A DNA stretch of 64,000 nt from Deinococcus marmoris (GTDB taxonomy: Bacteria > Deinococcota > Deinococci > Deinococcales > Deinococcaceae), in contig NZ_MSTI01000007.1 in the NCBI RefSeq assembly GCF_001949125.1, positions 1 to 64,000 of the forward strand, in the 5' to 3' direction. Position 1 is the first letter of the stretch; every line of letters starts with the position of its first letter. Of this stretch, positions 36,084-44,861 are shown piece by piece. Under the pieces are notes generated by a model. It was not told the origin of the DNA, did not search any database, and saw nothing but the letters and a program-made list of their open reading frames with translations. Position numbers and translations under genes: made by a program.

Positions 36084-36484
36084 GGGGCCGCCTGAGCGTT
36101 AAGAGCGGCGATATACCGTTCAAGAAACATGCGGTCACCATCTTCATAGCCCATGTTCAAAAGAGCGGTTGCCATCCGCTCCGGGGCGTCAAGTAGATGT
36201 CCAATCCTCTTGATCGCCTCTTCAAACCATATTTTTGAGCCAGCCAGTTCGTCAGACATCTGGTGACACGCAATTTCAAATGCTTTGGCCGGGTTCTGGG
36301 CATGGGCTGGCTCAGAAAGGGCGGCGGCAAGTGGCAGAAAGGGGCCATGCCCAGCACGGTCCATCGGGGCGTCCTTGAGTATGCGCGTTCCCCCGCAGCG
36401 ACAGCAGGTTTGCGGGCATTGGGGTGGCATAGAGAGCAGGGCAGGGCCAGTGGTGTGCCAGCAGTGGGTGCATGGTTCATTCAT
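36080..36484 (-). CDS. Protein with N-terminal zinc ribbon
   Basis: The start at 36484 follows GAGG and gives 134 residues. CTHC at 4-7 and CCRCGG near 26-31 form a zinc ribbon, and the rest is helical. Both ends overlap neighbours by four bases. The function is unknown. Confidence 0.55.
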   Translation of the reverse strand: MNEPCTHCWHTTGPALLSMPPQCPQTCCRCGGTRILKDAPMDRAGHGPFLPLAAALSEPAHAQNPAKAFEIACHQMSDELAGSKIWFEEAIKRIGHLLDAPERMATALLNMGYEDGDRMFLERYIAALNAQAAP

Positions 36485-36561
36485 GGGCAACCTCGGGCAT
36501 AGAGGCGGCGCTTGAGCAGCGTGTGGGGGCCGCCCCGCTTGTGGCGAAAGCGCTCGCTCAC
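36481..36561 (-). CDS. 26-residue basic microprotein, coupled on both sides
   Basis: GTG 36561 overlaps the upstream stop (GTGA) and its own TGA overlaps the next ATG (ATGA), leaving no room for another gene. The product has nine Arg or Lys residues out of 26 (MSERFRHKRGGPH at the start). The double coupling in a chain of similarly joined genes is the reason to call it. Confidence 0.5.
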   Translation of the reverse strand: MSERFRHKRGGPHTLLKRRLYARGCP

Positions 36562-36764
36562 CTGCTGGCCCCGTCGGGCAAGTCGTCGCCCATCCGCTCG
36601 AACAGCGCTTGACCCTCAACGGCAAGCCCGCGCTGCTGCGCCCAGCCACCGATCAGCTCGAACATGCTGTCGTCCATCTCCCGCTGCTGCCTGGCAGTCA
36701 GGGGGTGGCCATCAGTCCGAGTAAATCGGTACTCGGCCAGCATTGCCTTCCACTGGTCAGGCAT
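36558..36764 (-). CDS. Small hypothetical protein
   Basis: This 68-residue helical protein (QREMDDSMFELIGGWAQQRG in the middle) overlaps the gene upstream by eight bases. No motif was seen. A similar size and coupling is typical of this operon. Confidence 0.5.
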   Translation of the reverse strand: MPDQWKAMLAEYRFTRTDGHPLTARQQREMDDSMFELIGGWAQQRGLAVEGQALFERMGDDLPDGASR

Positions 36765-37299
36765 GATCTTCCCCTTCTGAGAATGCGGCCAGCGCCTCCT
36801 GGTTCACTTTGATGACCCGTCCGCAGCCGGGGCAGTACTGGATGATCACCCCGTTCTCGCTGTCCGGGCCGATATGGAAGTAGTGGACGGTGCGGAGGGT
36901 GCCCGTGGCCGTGTTCAGCACCTGGTGGCTGGCGTGCTTGATCACCCCGAGCTTTACGCACTCGTCGAAGCCCTCGCAGGCACAGAAGCCGGAGTCCACC
37001 GGGGCCTTCAGGGCGGTCAACATGGCATGACGGGCAGCCAGGAAGGCGGCATGGTCCCCTTCCGTATCCGTGCCTGCCACCTTCTTGTCCCAGAGCGCGC
37101 CAAGTTCCACCGTGAACGTGTTGAGTGTTGCCTCGGAGTGGCCCGGCTCCGGCGCTGGCAAGAGCAAGCCGTCCAGCGCGGCGTCCAGTTCGTCGATCAG
37201 CTTAGGGTCTGTGATCGTGTCGAACTCCGCGATGCTGGCGGACACGGCGCGACAGGCCCGGTCCAGGCGCTCCAGCTCGGACATGGGGCTACTGGTCAT
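36757..37299 (-). CDS. Hypothetical protein with zinc-binding C-terminus
   Basis: AGGAG seven bases upstream favours the ATG at 37299 (180 residues). A helical N-terminal half is followed by a Cys-containing segment (FCACEGFDEC), strands and IIQYCPGCGRV near the end, which could together bind zinc. It overlaps the next gene upstream by 11 bases. Confidence 0.55.
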   Translation of the reverse strand: MTSSPMSELERLDRACRAVSASIAEFDTITDPKLIDELDAALDGLLLPAPEPGHSEATLNTFTVELGALWDKKVAGTDTEGDHAAFLAARHAMLTALKAPVDSGFCACEGFDECVKLGVIKHASHQVLNTATGTLRTVHYFHIGPDSENGVIIQYCPGCGRVIKVNQEALAAFSEGEDHA

Positions 37300-37900
37300 C
37301 GGGGAGCTCCTGTACCGTGCTGGCGGCGCGGCGCTCCTGCATTTCCTTGAGCTCGGCAGAGGCAACCTCACGCCACTTCATGCCGTGCTGGCGGGCCATC
37401 CCAAGAAAATGACGATTCATGTATCCCAGCTCAGCCTCCATCTTGGGGGCGATGTCATGGCCGCCTGCGCGCCAGAGATGTGCGAACCGGGCCATGTCCA
37501 TAGGATTCCAGCAAAGGATCTCCTGTTCTGCCTCCTGATATTCGGCCAGCGGGACACCGAGGGAGAGGTAGGTGGGCTGATCGGCGCTGAGGGCAGGTAT
37601 AGGCGGCAGCGTGGTCTCCCGCACGCCCATCTCCTCCGGCGTTAGGTCTGGCCAGCGTGCCAGAATGCGGGCAGTCTGGGCAGCATCAGCTTGCGCCCCT
37701 TCATCGTCCCCCTCGAACAACGCATAATTCACGCCGTCCAACAACTCTTGAAGACGCATGATGGCCGCCCGGCGCGGTGTCCCCGGCCACTCGTCCAGCT
37801 CCTGACCGTACTTCTCGCGGCCTTCCTCCATGCGGGCCTGCACGACGGCGTGGAGAGCAGCGGGCAGCAACGCTTTGGCCCGCTCGACGATGCGCGTCAT
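37289..37900 (-). CDS. Protein with MazG-like N-terminal segment
   Basis: Residues 23-62 (RMEEGREKYGQ, then RLQELLDGVNYALF) resemble the helical core of MazG-like or phage nucleotide-hydrolase-associated domains, where Lys-Tyr-Gly and a Glu-x-x-Asp pair recur. The remaining 140 of the 203 residues are helical without a recognised motif. If the resemblance holds, it would act on nucleotides. This is tentative. Confidence 0.5.
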   Translation of the reverse strand: MTRIVERAKALLPAALHAVVQARMEEGREKYGQELDEWPGTPRRAAIMRLQELLDGVNYALFEGDDEGAQADAAQTARILARWPDLTPEEMGVRETTLPPIPALSADQPTYLSLGVPLAEYQEAEQEILCWNPMDMARFAHLWRAGGHDIAPKMEAELGYMNRHFLGMARQHGMKWREVASAELKEMQERRAASTVQELPDDQ

Positions 37901-38109
37901 GCCTTCACCTCTCCGCCGTAGGGCGCTGCCACTTCCTGGCCGTCCTGGCTCAACACGCACAGCGCGTACCCATCGGCCCCGACACTAAATGCGTTGATCT
38001 TCGCGGCGCAGGTCTGGCAATAGAACGCCCGCGTGCTGGAGTTCCACCACACCGCGCCCGGCTGCTGGCAGGCCGTCCGGTTGCAGTTGCCGCCCCACTT
38101 GCCCTTCAC
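37897..38109 (-). CDS. Small zinc-finger phage protein
   Basis: Of its 70 residues, CNRTAC near 9-14 and FYCQTCAAKIN near 29-39 form a four-cysteine zinc site with the aromatic and Asn residues seen in many small phage proteins of this type. Its function is unknown. It is coupled on both sides. Confidence 0.6.
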   Translation of the reverse strand: MKGKWGGNCNRTACQQPGAVWWNSSTRAFYCQTCAAKINAFSVGADGYALCVLSQDGQEVAAPYGGEVKA

Positions 38110-38390
38110 GCCCGCACTTCCTTCCGTGCCTTGCGGCAGGTGTCGCAGGTGCAGGTCTGCTTCTGGAGGTATTCCGCCGTCCGGGCCAGTCGAGCGAGCA
38201 GATGCACGGCGTCACCCAGCAGCCATGTCGGCACCTGTTCCCCTTTAGGCGCATTCAGGGCCAGCACAACGTCAAAACCAGCGGCGTGCAGCTCCTCGGT
38301 CAACTGTTCGGCCCGCGCCTTCAGTTCTGGCGTCAGGCGGGGCGTGACGATCCCTGCTGGAATGACCTCCCCATGCGCGAAGGTCTTCAC
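38106..38390 (-). CDS. Hypothetical protein with C-terminal cysteine pair
   Basis: This 94-residue helical protein ends with CTCDTC, a possible metal site. It overlaps neighbours by four bases on both sides. No family was recognised. Confidence 0.5.
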   Translation of the reverse strand: MKTFAHGEVIPAGIVTPRLTPELKARAEQLTEELHAAGFDVVLALNAPKGEQVPTWLLGDAVHLLARLARTAEYLQKQTCTCDTCRKARKEVRA

Positions 38391-39361
38391 GCGGCCACCC
38401 GCCCCAGCATCGGCAACACCACAGCCCGCAGTTGGGCCAGCATGGCTTCAGGGGTGGGATAGGCGGCTCGCCATTCAAGGACAAATGGATGGGATTCCGG
38501 TAGCAGCATGAGACGCTGGTTCTCCTTCCAGGTCAGCCCTGGCGCGTTCTGCTTCTTCCGCAGGAACAGGCACAGACTCGCGCTCTCCAGGGCATTCTTG
38601 GGCTGATCACTGGGCATAGGCACTTCCTCCACAGCGATAGGCGCGGCCACCTGGGCTTCCAGGCGTTCGCATTCGGCGTTGAGACTGGCGATCACGGTGC
38701 GGCTGGAGGCAAGGTCCTGCCGCAGTTGGTGGGCTTCATTGCGGGCGTCGCGTTCCCGGTTGTTGTTGGCGCTGCGTTCGGAGTCCAGCAGGCGGGTCAG
38801 GCGGGCAATCTCCCGCGCTGACGCCTCGCGCTCGCGGGTCAACTGGGCGGAGGCGGCATCCAGCGCCCGCCGCGCCTCTGTCGCCTCACGGGCAGCCGCA
38901 TCGGCCCCGGCAGTCATCTGCTCGCGCTCGGCAGCCAGGGTGGCCTGACTCTGCCCCTCGATCTCGGTGCGGTACACCTCGATGCCCTCCGAGATGCTGG
39001 CCTTGATGCCGTCCCAGATCACCGCCAGCGCCTCATCCGTCCGGTCCCGGATGCGGCGGCGCGGATCGGCAGAGGCCCCGGCAAACTCGGTCAGGGCAAA
39101 CGAGGTCAGGTCCAGCGTGCGGTCCAGCAGGTACGCGGCGATCTCGCTCCCGTCCTCCCGTTTGCGCGCCGCCGTGGTGTGGACCGTCAGCACGTCCATC
39201 GCGCTGATCCAGGCCCTGCGCCACTCCCGGTCCGTCAGGCGGGCAGCGCGGGCAAAGGACAGGGCGCAGTCCTCTGGGGGAACAAGGTCTGCCGTGGGGG
39301 CGCGGCGCGGCTGGGCTTTGATGGCGGCGATGTCGGCAGGATTGATCATTGAGGCGGTCAC
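38387..39361 (-). CDS. Long coiled-coil protein
   Basis: GTG 39361 follows AAGGAG six bases upstream and overlaps the stop of the gene before it; the product has 324 residues. Residues 1-130 are a helical domain, 132-240 a long charged coiled coil rich in Glu, Arg and Ala, and 245-324 a small globular end with several Trp and Pro residues. It may be a scaffold or a partner of nucleic-acid enzymes in the operon. There is no membrane segment. Confidence 0.55.
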   Translation of the reverse strand: MTASMINPADIAAIKAQPRRAPTADLVPPEDCALSFARAARLTDREWRRAWISAMDVLTVHTTAARKREDGSEIAAYLLDRTLDLTSFALTEFAGASADPRRRIRDRTDEALAVIWDGIKASISEGIEVYRTEIEGQSQATLAAEREQMTAGADAAAREATEARRALDAASAQLTREREASAREIARLTRLLDSERSANNNRERDARNEAHQLRQDLASSRTVIASLNAECERLEAQVAAPIAVEEVPMPSDQPKNALESASLCLFLRKKQNAPGLTWKENQRLMLLPESHPFVLEWRAAYPTPEAMLAQLRAVVLPMLGRVAA

Positions 39362-39657
39362 GGTTGGCTCCTTGCGCCGAACAGGCTCGGCATTTTGGGT
39401 TGGGTGGGTTTGGGAACTGACAGGGGTGCAGATGGGGGTGTGATGACACTCAGTTCCCAGGTCTTCTCGATGACATGGATCTCCTCGCCGGTGGTGGTCT
39501 GGATGGCCCAGCAGGTGCCGATGCCTGGCACGTACCAGCAATGACGCAGGACGGTGCCGAATCGTTCTCCAGCGGCGTAGTACTCGTTCAGGTGGGGGTT
39601 TGCAAAGATCGGCACGACAAACCGGACCTGCACTCCTTCGTCAATGGACTGGGACAC
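39358..39657 (-). CDS. Small beta-rich hypothetical protein
   Basis: GGAGG seven bases upstream of GTG 39657 sets the start (99 residues). Strands dominate the first 65 residues, followed by a Pro-rich tail (TPPSAPLSVPKPTQP). Its 5' end overlaps the winged-helix gene by 70 bases, an unusually long overlap for this operon. Confidence 0.55.
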   Translation of the reverse strand: MSQSIDEGVQVRFVVPIFANPHLNEYYAAGERFGTVLRHCWYVPGIGTCWAIQTTTGEEIHVIEKTWELSVITPPSAPLSVPKPTQPKMPSLFGARSQP

Positions 39658-39899
39658 CAGAGGTCCTCCAGGAACGTCTCGCCCCTGGCGGTGAGCGCGT
39701 AGCTGCCCTCGTCCCGCCGGGCGTACCCGAGAACGCACAGCTCGCTCAGGCGGTGGCCCAGGCGGGTGATCTCCTGACTGCGCCGCGCCAGCCGCGCGAG
39801 AATCTCCTCACGGGCACACGGCTCAGCGCTCAGGACCGACAGCACCGCGTGACGGTCCCCCATCTGGCAGGGAGAGACGCGGTGGGCGGGCCAGGTCAT
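39588..39899 (-). CDS. Winged helix-turn-helix protein
   Basis: Within its 103 residues, CAREEILARLARRSQEITRL with VLGYARRDEGSYALTARGE forms a winged helix with a typical wing (repeated YARRD-x-GSYALT pattern of ArsR/PadR-like folds). The last 25 residues are encoded in the overlap with the next gene and may be of little importance. A transcription regulator is likely. Confidence 0.6.
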   Translation of the reverse strand: MTWPAHRVSPCQMGDRHAVLSVLSAEPCAREEILARLARRSQEITRLGHRLSELCVLGYARRDEGSYALTARGETFLEDLWCPSPLTKECRSGLSCRSLQTPT

Positions 39900-40570
39900 G
39901 CCTCCACCCGCTTGAATGTGATGGCCCAGACCCAGACCCACGGCTCAGCCTCGAAACTGCCTGCCCCGTGGATCTGATTCCAGAGACTCCTGAAGCCATT
40001 GCGGTGGGTGGACTCGGGGAGCGCCTGCCCCTGCACAAAACTGGCAGCGTCCATCAGGAATTCAGCGGGTGCACCCTCGGCCCGTGCGTCGGCCTCGGTG
40101 ATCGCCTGCACGGGCTGGGCGCTGACTGCCGTGACTTCCAGGGTGATGCGGCTGGCCCAGTGGGGCATGAAGATCGGAGACTTCCACTGCCACTCCGGCT
40201 CCTGCTGATCGGCGGCATACAGCACGTTCTCCCGGATACGCAGCGCCTGCGGCAGATCGGCGGTTCGGCGTTCACCCCCGTCCCACTCAAAAAAGCTCAG
40301 CCGGGCGTCGTCGTCGAACCAGGCATCGTCATCTGCGCTGGGGTCAAGCAGAAACCGTTCGCGCACCCATAAGCGGTCCCCCTCGGCGTACTTCCACTTG
40401 ACCTGCCGCCCGTGGCCGTCCTCCAGACCGCTGGGGACGAACGGAGAGGCGCGCAGGCCCGCGTGGGGCTGGGGCTTGATGATTCGGCGGGTTTGCGTCT
40501 TGCTGCCGTCCAGCAGGCCGGGAATCATAGGGGCGCTGAAGATGATGGGCTTCTCTCTGTGGTTAGGCAT
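39896..40570 (-). CDS. PUA/ASCH-like phage protein
   Basis: The 224-residue product starts KPIIFSAPMIPGLLDGSKTQ followed by TRRIIKPQP, the hallmark of a widespread phage protein family with an ASCH-like PUA fold, and continues with WVRERF and a C-terminal FRSLWNQIHG segment. Members are thought to bind nucleic acid or modified nucleotides; none is well characterised. It is coupled to both neighbours. Confidence 0.65.
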   Translation of the reverse strand: MPNHREKPIIFSAPMIPGLLDGSKTQTRRIIKPQPHAGLRASPFVPSGLEDGHGRQVKWKYAEGDRLWVRERFLLDPSADDDAWFDDDARLSFFEWDGGERRTADLPQALRIRENVLYAADQQEPEWQWKSPIFMPHWASRITLEVTAVSAQPVQAITEADARAEGAPAEFLMDAASFVQGQALPESTHRNGFRSLWNQIHGAGSFEAEPWVWVWAITFKRVEA

Positions 40571-40895
40571 CGGTGACCCTCCCGGACTTCAGGTCTACAA
40601 CGGTGTGCCGGTGGCCGCCCAGGTCTATAGCCAGGGCGACGGCCACGCCCAGCAGCAGGCCCTGAACCTCCTCACTGCTGGGAACGCGCCCGTGTTGCCC
40701 GTTGGCCTCCACCAACTGGAAGCGGTCCGTGAACGTGACGCGCAGGTTGGTGGGCGCGTCGATGGCATGCCCGAACGCCACCGCTAGGGCCGCGCCGAAG
40801 ACCGGGCCGACACGCTCACGGTGGACAGTGAACAGGGGGATGTAGCTCTGGGGGGCCTCGATCATGAACTGAGCAGTGACGTCATGGTCTGGCAT
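40563..40895 (-). CDS. Hypothetical protein
   Basis: The start at 40895 lies one base from the methyltransferase stop and gives 110 residues. It has an alpha-beta composition with a central helix pair (EEVQGLLLGVAVALAIDLGG). No family was recognised. Confidence 0.55.
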   Translation of the reverse strand: MPDHDVTAQFMIEAPQSYIPLFTVHRERVGPVFGAALAVAFGHAIDAPTNLRVTFTDRFQLVEANGQHGRVPSSEEVQGLLLGVAVALAIDLGGHRHTVVDLKSGRVTDA

Positions 40896-40896
40896 T

Positions 40897-42966
40897 TCAG
40901 TCCGCCGCCTCGGCCACCACGGCGCTGAGCTGGGCATGGGTCAGCACCTGCGCCAGTTGTGGGCAGACGCTGTTGCCGATGCCACGCACCTGGCGGGCCT
41001 TGCTGATCGACTTGCCCTCAGCATCCCGCTCCAGCACGAACGAGTCTGGGAACCCCTGGCAGCGCGCCAGCTCACGCGGGCTGAGCATCCGCATCCCGAT
41101 GTCCGCCAGCACGTACCACTCGCCCCGGATGTTCAGGACCACCAGGCCGTCGCGGCTGTAAGGGGCCAGCGCGCCTTCTCCGAGATACGCCAGCAGGAAG
41201 GCATGGACCTCGCGCGCCCGATCCAGCTCCGCGCTGGTCAGGGCAGGCCAGCAGGTGACGGTGATCACACCCGTTTTCCCCCCGCTGCCCTGGGTCATCA
41301 CCGTGGGGGCAGGGGCCGTGATGTCCGCGCCGTTGCTGGTGCCGAGCTGGCGCATGAGGGTGGCTGCCGAGACGCCGAAACGGTCACGGGTGGGGATGGT
41401 CCGCAGCGGCACGTCCGCTTCCTGGCCTGGATCGCCCTCGCCGTTGCTGCCGTAGTACGCGGTCAGGCAGGCGGTGGTCAGGCCGTAGCTGTTCTTGCTG
41501 ACCACGGTGGGGAGCTGGGCCGTGACGGGGTAAACGCACTGGCTCCAACTGCGCTGGTTATCCGTCTTGAGCAGCGCGCCGGTCACCAGTGCCTGCGGAC
41601 CACCCTGGGCCAGCACGGTGCGCGCCGGGCGGTCAGCGGAATAGCTGGCGTCTTCGGGCGGGAGGCTGCCGCCGTTGTGCTGGACAAAGTGGGCGGTGGA
41701 GATCCCGAGTGGGGCCGCTGCGCCCGTGCCGCCGGTGGTCACGGTATACATCGGCTTGTCGGCACTCTGGCCCACGCTGCCCGTGTTGAACTTCAGCACC
41801 TGGCCCACCACCAGCCGCGCCCCGTTCGCCGTGGTGGTCACGGTGGCGGCTGGCATGTTCACGTCCACCGCGCGGGCCTGCTGACCGGGCGCTTCACCGT
41901 TGCGAGGGACAAAGTACGCGCCCAGCAGTTCGTTCTTGTTGTGGTTGGTGGTCACGGTGGAGAGCGGCGCATCCGGCGAGCGCGCAGGATTGCTGTGCTG
42001 TTTGTTGACCACATACGGGGCCAGCAGCGGGCGCGTCAGGCCGTGCGCTTCGTGGGCGGCGGTGATGGTGTTGAACGGCTGATCCAGGCCCTGACCTCTG
42101 AACCCTGCCCCACTGTGGTTGCAGGTCACGATGAACGGCTGGGCAGCCTCCAGAACGAAGCGACGCAGGCCCTGGGCCACGCGGTTCATGGTGTTCGTCA
42201 CCAGCGGCTTCTTCCGGTCAAAGATGGAGGGGCAGGGGATGTCCCAGTCGATGCAGGACGCGGCGGATTTGTAGGATTCCAGCAGGCCAGCTTTCACGCA
42301 GGGGTCTGTCGGGGCGGCGTGCGTGGGCGCGGGCCAGACGATGGGCAGGCCATCCCGGCGGGCGATCAGGAACAGGCGCTTCCTGATGGTGGGTGTGCCG
42401 TAATCGCAAGCCCGCAGCTCGCGGTGTTCCACCTGGTAGCCCTGATAGCGTAGTGCGTTCACGAAGCTGTTGAAGGTGCGGCCCTTCTGCGCGGGGTCCG
42501 GTCTGCCGTCGGGCAACAACGGGCACCAGTCGCGGAACTCCTCGACGTTCTCCAAGATGATCACGCGGGGTTTAACCAGCGCCGCCCAGCGGACCGCCAC
42601 CCAGGCCAGGCCACGAATGCCCCGATCCAGCAGCGCCGCACCTTTGGCTTTGCTGAAGTGCGTGCATGTGGGAGAGAACCAGCACAGCGCCACCGGCTGA
42701 CCGCGCGTGACCTCCAGTGGGTCCACATGCCACACGTCTTCCACGCTGTGGTGGCTGTGAGGGTGGTTGACGCGGTGCAGGCTGACGGCCACCGGATCGT
42801 GGTTGATGGCATGGTCCACTGGACGGCCCAATGCGGCCTCTATCCCAGAGCTGGCCCCGCCGATGCCAGCAAAGTTGTCGATTACGAGTTCACCCTCGGC
42901 CAGCAGCCCAGCGTTCAGGCGGACAGCGAGGTACGGGAACAGTGGGGCGTAGGTGGGTGACTTCAC
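40897..42966 (-). CDS. DNA cytosine-5 methyltransferase
   Basis: GTG 42966 (GGAGG five bases upstream, GTGA overlap with the gene before) gives 689 residues. Motifs in order: DNFAGIGGASSG (motif I, 30-41), SPTCTHFSKAKG (motif IV, catalytic Cys101), ENVEEF (motif VI, 139-144), RKRLFLIARRDG (motif VIII) and, near the end, LSPRELARCQGFP with VRGIGNSVCPQL (motifs IX and X). Between VIII and IX lies a 270-residue insert with repeated P-x-x-T-V-T units, as in other large phage C5 enzymes. It probably protects phage DNA from host restriction. Confidence 0.92.
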   Translation of the reverse strand: MKSPTYAPLFPYLAVRLNAGLLAEGELVIDNFAGIGGASSGIEAALGRPVDHAINHDPVAVSLHRVNHPHSHHSVEDVWHVDPLEVTRGQPVALCWFSPTCTHFSKAKGAALLDRGIRGLAWVAVRWAALVKPRVIILENVEEFRDWCPLLPDGRPDPAQKGRTFNSFVNALRYQGYQVEHRELRACDYGTPTIRKRLFLIARRDGLPIVWPAPTHAAPTDPCVKAGLLESYKSAASCIDWDIPCPSIFDRKKPLVTNTMNRVAQGLRRFVLEAAQPFIVTCNHSGAGFRGQGLDQPFNTITAAHEAHGLTRPLLAPYVVNKQHSNPARSPDAPLSTVTTNHNKNELLGAYFVPRNGEAPGQQARAVDVNMPAATVTTTANGARLVVGQVLKFNTGSVGQSADKPMYTVTTGGTGAAAPLGISTAHFVQHNGGSLPPEDASYSADRPARTVLAQGGPQALVTGALLKTDNQRSWSQCVYPVTAQLPTVVSKNSYGLTTACLTAYYGSNGEGDPGQEADVPLRTIPTRDRFGVSAATLMRQLGTSNGADITAPAPTVMTQGSGGKTGVITVTCWPALTSAELDRAREVHAFLLAYLGEGALAPYSRDGLVVLNIRGEWYVLADIGMRMLSPRELARCQGFPDSFVLERDAEGKSISKARQVRGIGNSVCPQLAQVLTHAQLSAVVAEAAD

Positions 42967-43787
42967 AGGGGGCCTCCAAACAGCGGACCAAACTCCGGCT
43001 GCGGGTGAGTGGGTGGAGGCGAGTTGAGGAAACCGCGCATGGCGTCCACCACGCGGGCGAACTGGGCGTCCTCTTCGGGGAGGGGTGCATTGAGGTTGTG
43101 ATACGGCATCGCCAGATCCCAGAAGCGGTTGCGCCACGTCCAGCGGTTCTCCAGGGCCAGCGTGTTGCCGCAGACCACCTGCGCGGGCAGGCCCCAGAGG
43201 GTCAGGTTCAGGAAGGTGGCCCAGCAGGAGCGGGCGCTCAGGTCCTGGGCGGTCCAGCAGACGTTGAGCGGGTGGCCGCCGCGCTCGATCAGCACCTCAG
43301 TGAAGGCCAGGATCATGCCGCCCGTGCCGCAGGCGGGTTCGTTGCAGTGCAGCACCTCACCGGGGGTCAGATCGGCGCTCAGGGTCATCTGGGCCATCAG
43401 GCGGCAGATGCTGCGCGGGGTGTAAAACTCCGCCCCAGCAGCACGGTCCAGCCGATGCCCAATCTCCATGTAGACCGGACCCAGCAGATCGGTATAGGGC
43501 CGGTCATCCATGTCGGTGATCAACTGGTGGAACGCCCGCACGATTACGCCGAGGTCATGCTCGTCCAGACCCCGCACGGCGTCCAGATACGTCTCTTCCT
43601 GCTGGCTCAGCGTCAGGGCAGCGGCCCCGGCCTGGACAAGACGGCGGTAAGCCTCGGACACACGGACGCGCCGGACCTCCTCCAGAATGCGGAAGAACGG
43701 CAGGCGCAGCGGATCACCGATGAAGCCCTTCTCGCGGTCCGCCTCGGCAGACTGGCGCTGATAGGCGCGGGCCATCTTAGACGTCAT
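42963..43787 (-). CDS. N6-adenine methyltransferase-like protein without clear motif IV
   Basis: Part of this 274-residue protein, FYTPRSICRLMA followed by NEPACGTGGM (motif I, about 149-158), is typical of HsdM-like N6-adenine methylases. The expected NPPY or NPPF motif IV is not visible; the equivalent region reads DLAMPYHNLN. Such short relatives are common in phages and may be inactive or need a partner. It is coupled to the C5 enzyme gene and overlaps the Dam-like gene by 11 bases. Confidence 0.75.
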   Translation of the reverse strand: MTSKMARAYQRQSAEADREKGFIGDPLRLPFFRILEEVRRVRVSEAYRRLVQAGAAALTLSQQEETYLDAVRGLDEHDLGVIVRAFHQLITDMDDRPYTDLLGPVYMEIGHRLDRAAGAEFYTPRSICRLMAQMTLSADLTPGEVLHCNEPACGTGGMILAFTEVLIERGGHPLNVCWTAQDLSARSCWATFLNLTLWGLPAQVVCGNTLALENRWTWRNRFWDLAMPYHNLNAPLPEEDAQFARVVDAMRGFLNSPPPTHPQPEFGPLFGGPL

Positions 43788-44637
43788 TTAAGCCGCCGTC
43801 CTGGCCCAACCAATCCAAGCTGCCGTGCGTGCCACGCAGCCGTCTCCAGCCCACCGGATTGATCCACAGGCATTCCTGACGGTGCCCGTTGCTCTGGGCG
43901 CGTGCGGTGGTGCTGACCAGGTGCCAGCCCGCGAGCTGCTCGGAGTACTGCGCGCTCGGGTAGCCGCTCATGACCACTGGGCCGACGTGCCCGAGTACCG
44001 CATCGATCAGCGCCTGATGTTCAGCAGGCGTCTTCAATTCATGGTCATACAGCCGCCCAGCCTTGTGGGTTTCTCCGAGGTAGGGCGGATCGATGTACAG
44101 CAGCGTCTCTGAGTTGTTGACCCGTTGGATCAGCGCCAGAGCGTCCAGGTTGCTGATCTGGGCATTCATCAGGCGGTCAGCCGCGAAGGCGATCCGCTCA
44201 GGCAGGTTGCGCCAGGCTGTGAGGGGCGTCTGCTGATCGACACCCCGGAAGCGCCAGCCGGTCTTGCGCTGCATGGCCCGTTTGCCGTACTGCTGCCAGG
44301 TGATCGTGATCATGCAGCGGGCGCGTTCCAGATCCGGCAATTCGTCCGGGGCCAGCAGGGCCGCGCAACATGCCTCGTACTCGTCCAGCGCCCAGGGCGT
44401 CAGGGAAACCTGCTCCGCCAGTGCCTGTGGCTGGGTTCGCAGCACCCGGAAGACCGCCACCACGTTGCCGTCCAGATCGTTGATGATCTCGGTGGCGGCC
44501 TCGGGCTTGAGGAAGAACACGCCGCCAGAACCGAAGAACGGCTCGCAATACACCTTGTGGGGCGGCAGGTGCCCGATGACCCACTCGGCAATGCGCCACT
44601 TGCTGCCAGGCCAGCGCAGGACCGGGGCAGCCGTCAC
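43777..44637 (-). CDS. D12-class (Dam-like) DNA adenine methyltransferase
   Basis: The N-terminal LRWPGSKWR (7-15), EPFFGSGGVFF (motif I, about 32-42), NDLDGNVV and YIDPPYLGET (motif IV, DPPY at 183-186) identify a complete alpha-class, Dam-like enzyme of 286 residues. It should methylate adenine N6 in a short target. It is the first of three consecutive methyltransferase genes in transcription order. Confidence 0.92.
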   Translation of the reverse strand: MTAAPVLRWPGSKWRIAEWVIGHLPPHKVYCEPFFGSGGVFFLKPEAATEIINDLDGNVVAVFRVLRTQPQALAEQVSLTPWALDEYEACCAALLAPDELPDLERARCMITITWQQYGKRAMQRKTGWRFRGVDQQTPLTAWRNLPERIAFAADRLMNAQISNLDALALIQRVNNSETLLYIDPPYLGETHKAGRLYDHELKTPAEHQALIDAVLGHVGPVVMSGYPSAQYSEQLAGWHLVSTTARAQSNGHRQECLWINPVGWRRLRGTHGSLDWLGQDGGLNDV

Positions 44638-44861
44638 AGCAGCTCCCCCACCCAGTGTTCCAGCGTCTGGCCATTGCGCTGATCACTGGGGCGAGACTGG
44701 GCCAGCCCGCGCTTCCGCAGGGTCCACATGTAGCCGCTGCACTGCTTGAGCGGTAGGCCAGTCTCGTCCACCAGCTCGCGCGTGGTCATCGGCACGCCAA
44801 GGAACTCGCTCAGCGCCACGAGGACCTTGTGGATGTCGCTCCCAGGGACGACGACACTCAC
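44634..44861 (-). CDS. Small winged-helix protein
   Basis: GTG 44861 overlaps the upstream stop (GTGA), giving 75 residues. VPMTTRELVDETGLPLKQCS with GYMWTLRKRGLAQ makes a compact winged helix. A small DNA-binding regulator or restriction-related factor is possible. Confidence 0.6.
   Translation of the reverse strand: MSVVVPGSDIHKVLVALSEFLGVPMTTRELVDETGLPLKQCSGYMWTLRKRGLAQSRPSDQRNGQTLEHWVGELL

Noticed and set aside
40876..42453. Plus-strand open frame of 525 codons
   Set aside because: It is antisense to the cytosine-5 methyltransferase, whose motifs are unambiguous, and its composition (Arg/His/Gly) is that of a shadow frame.
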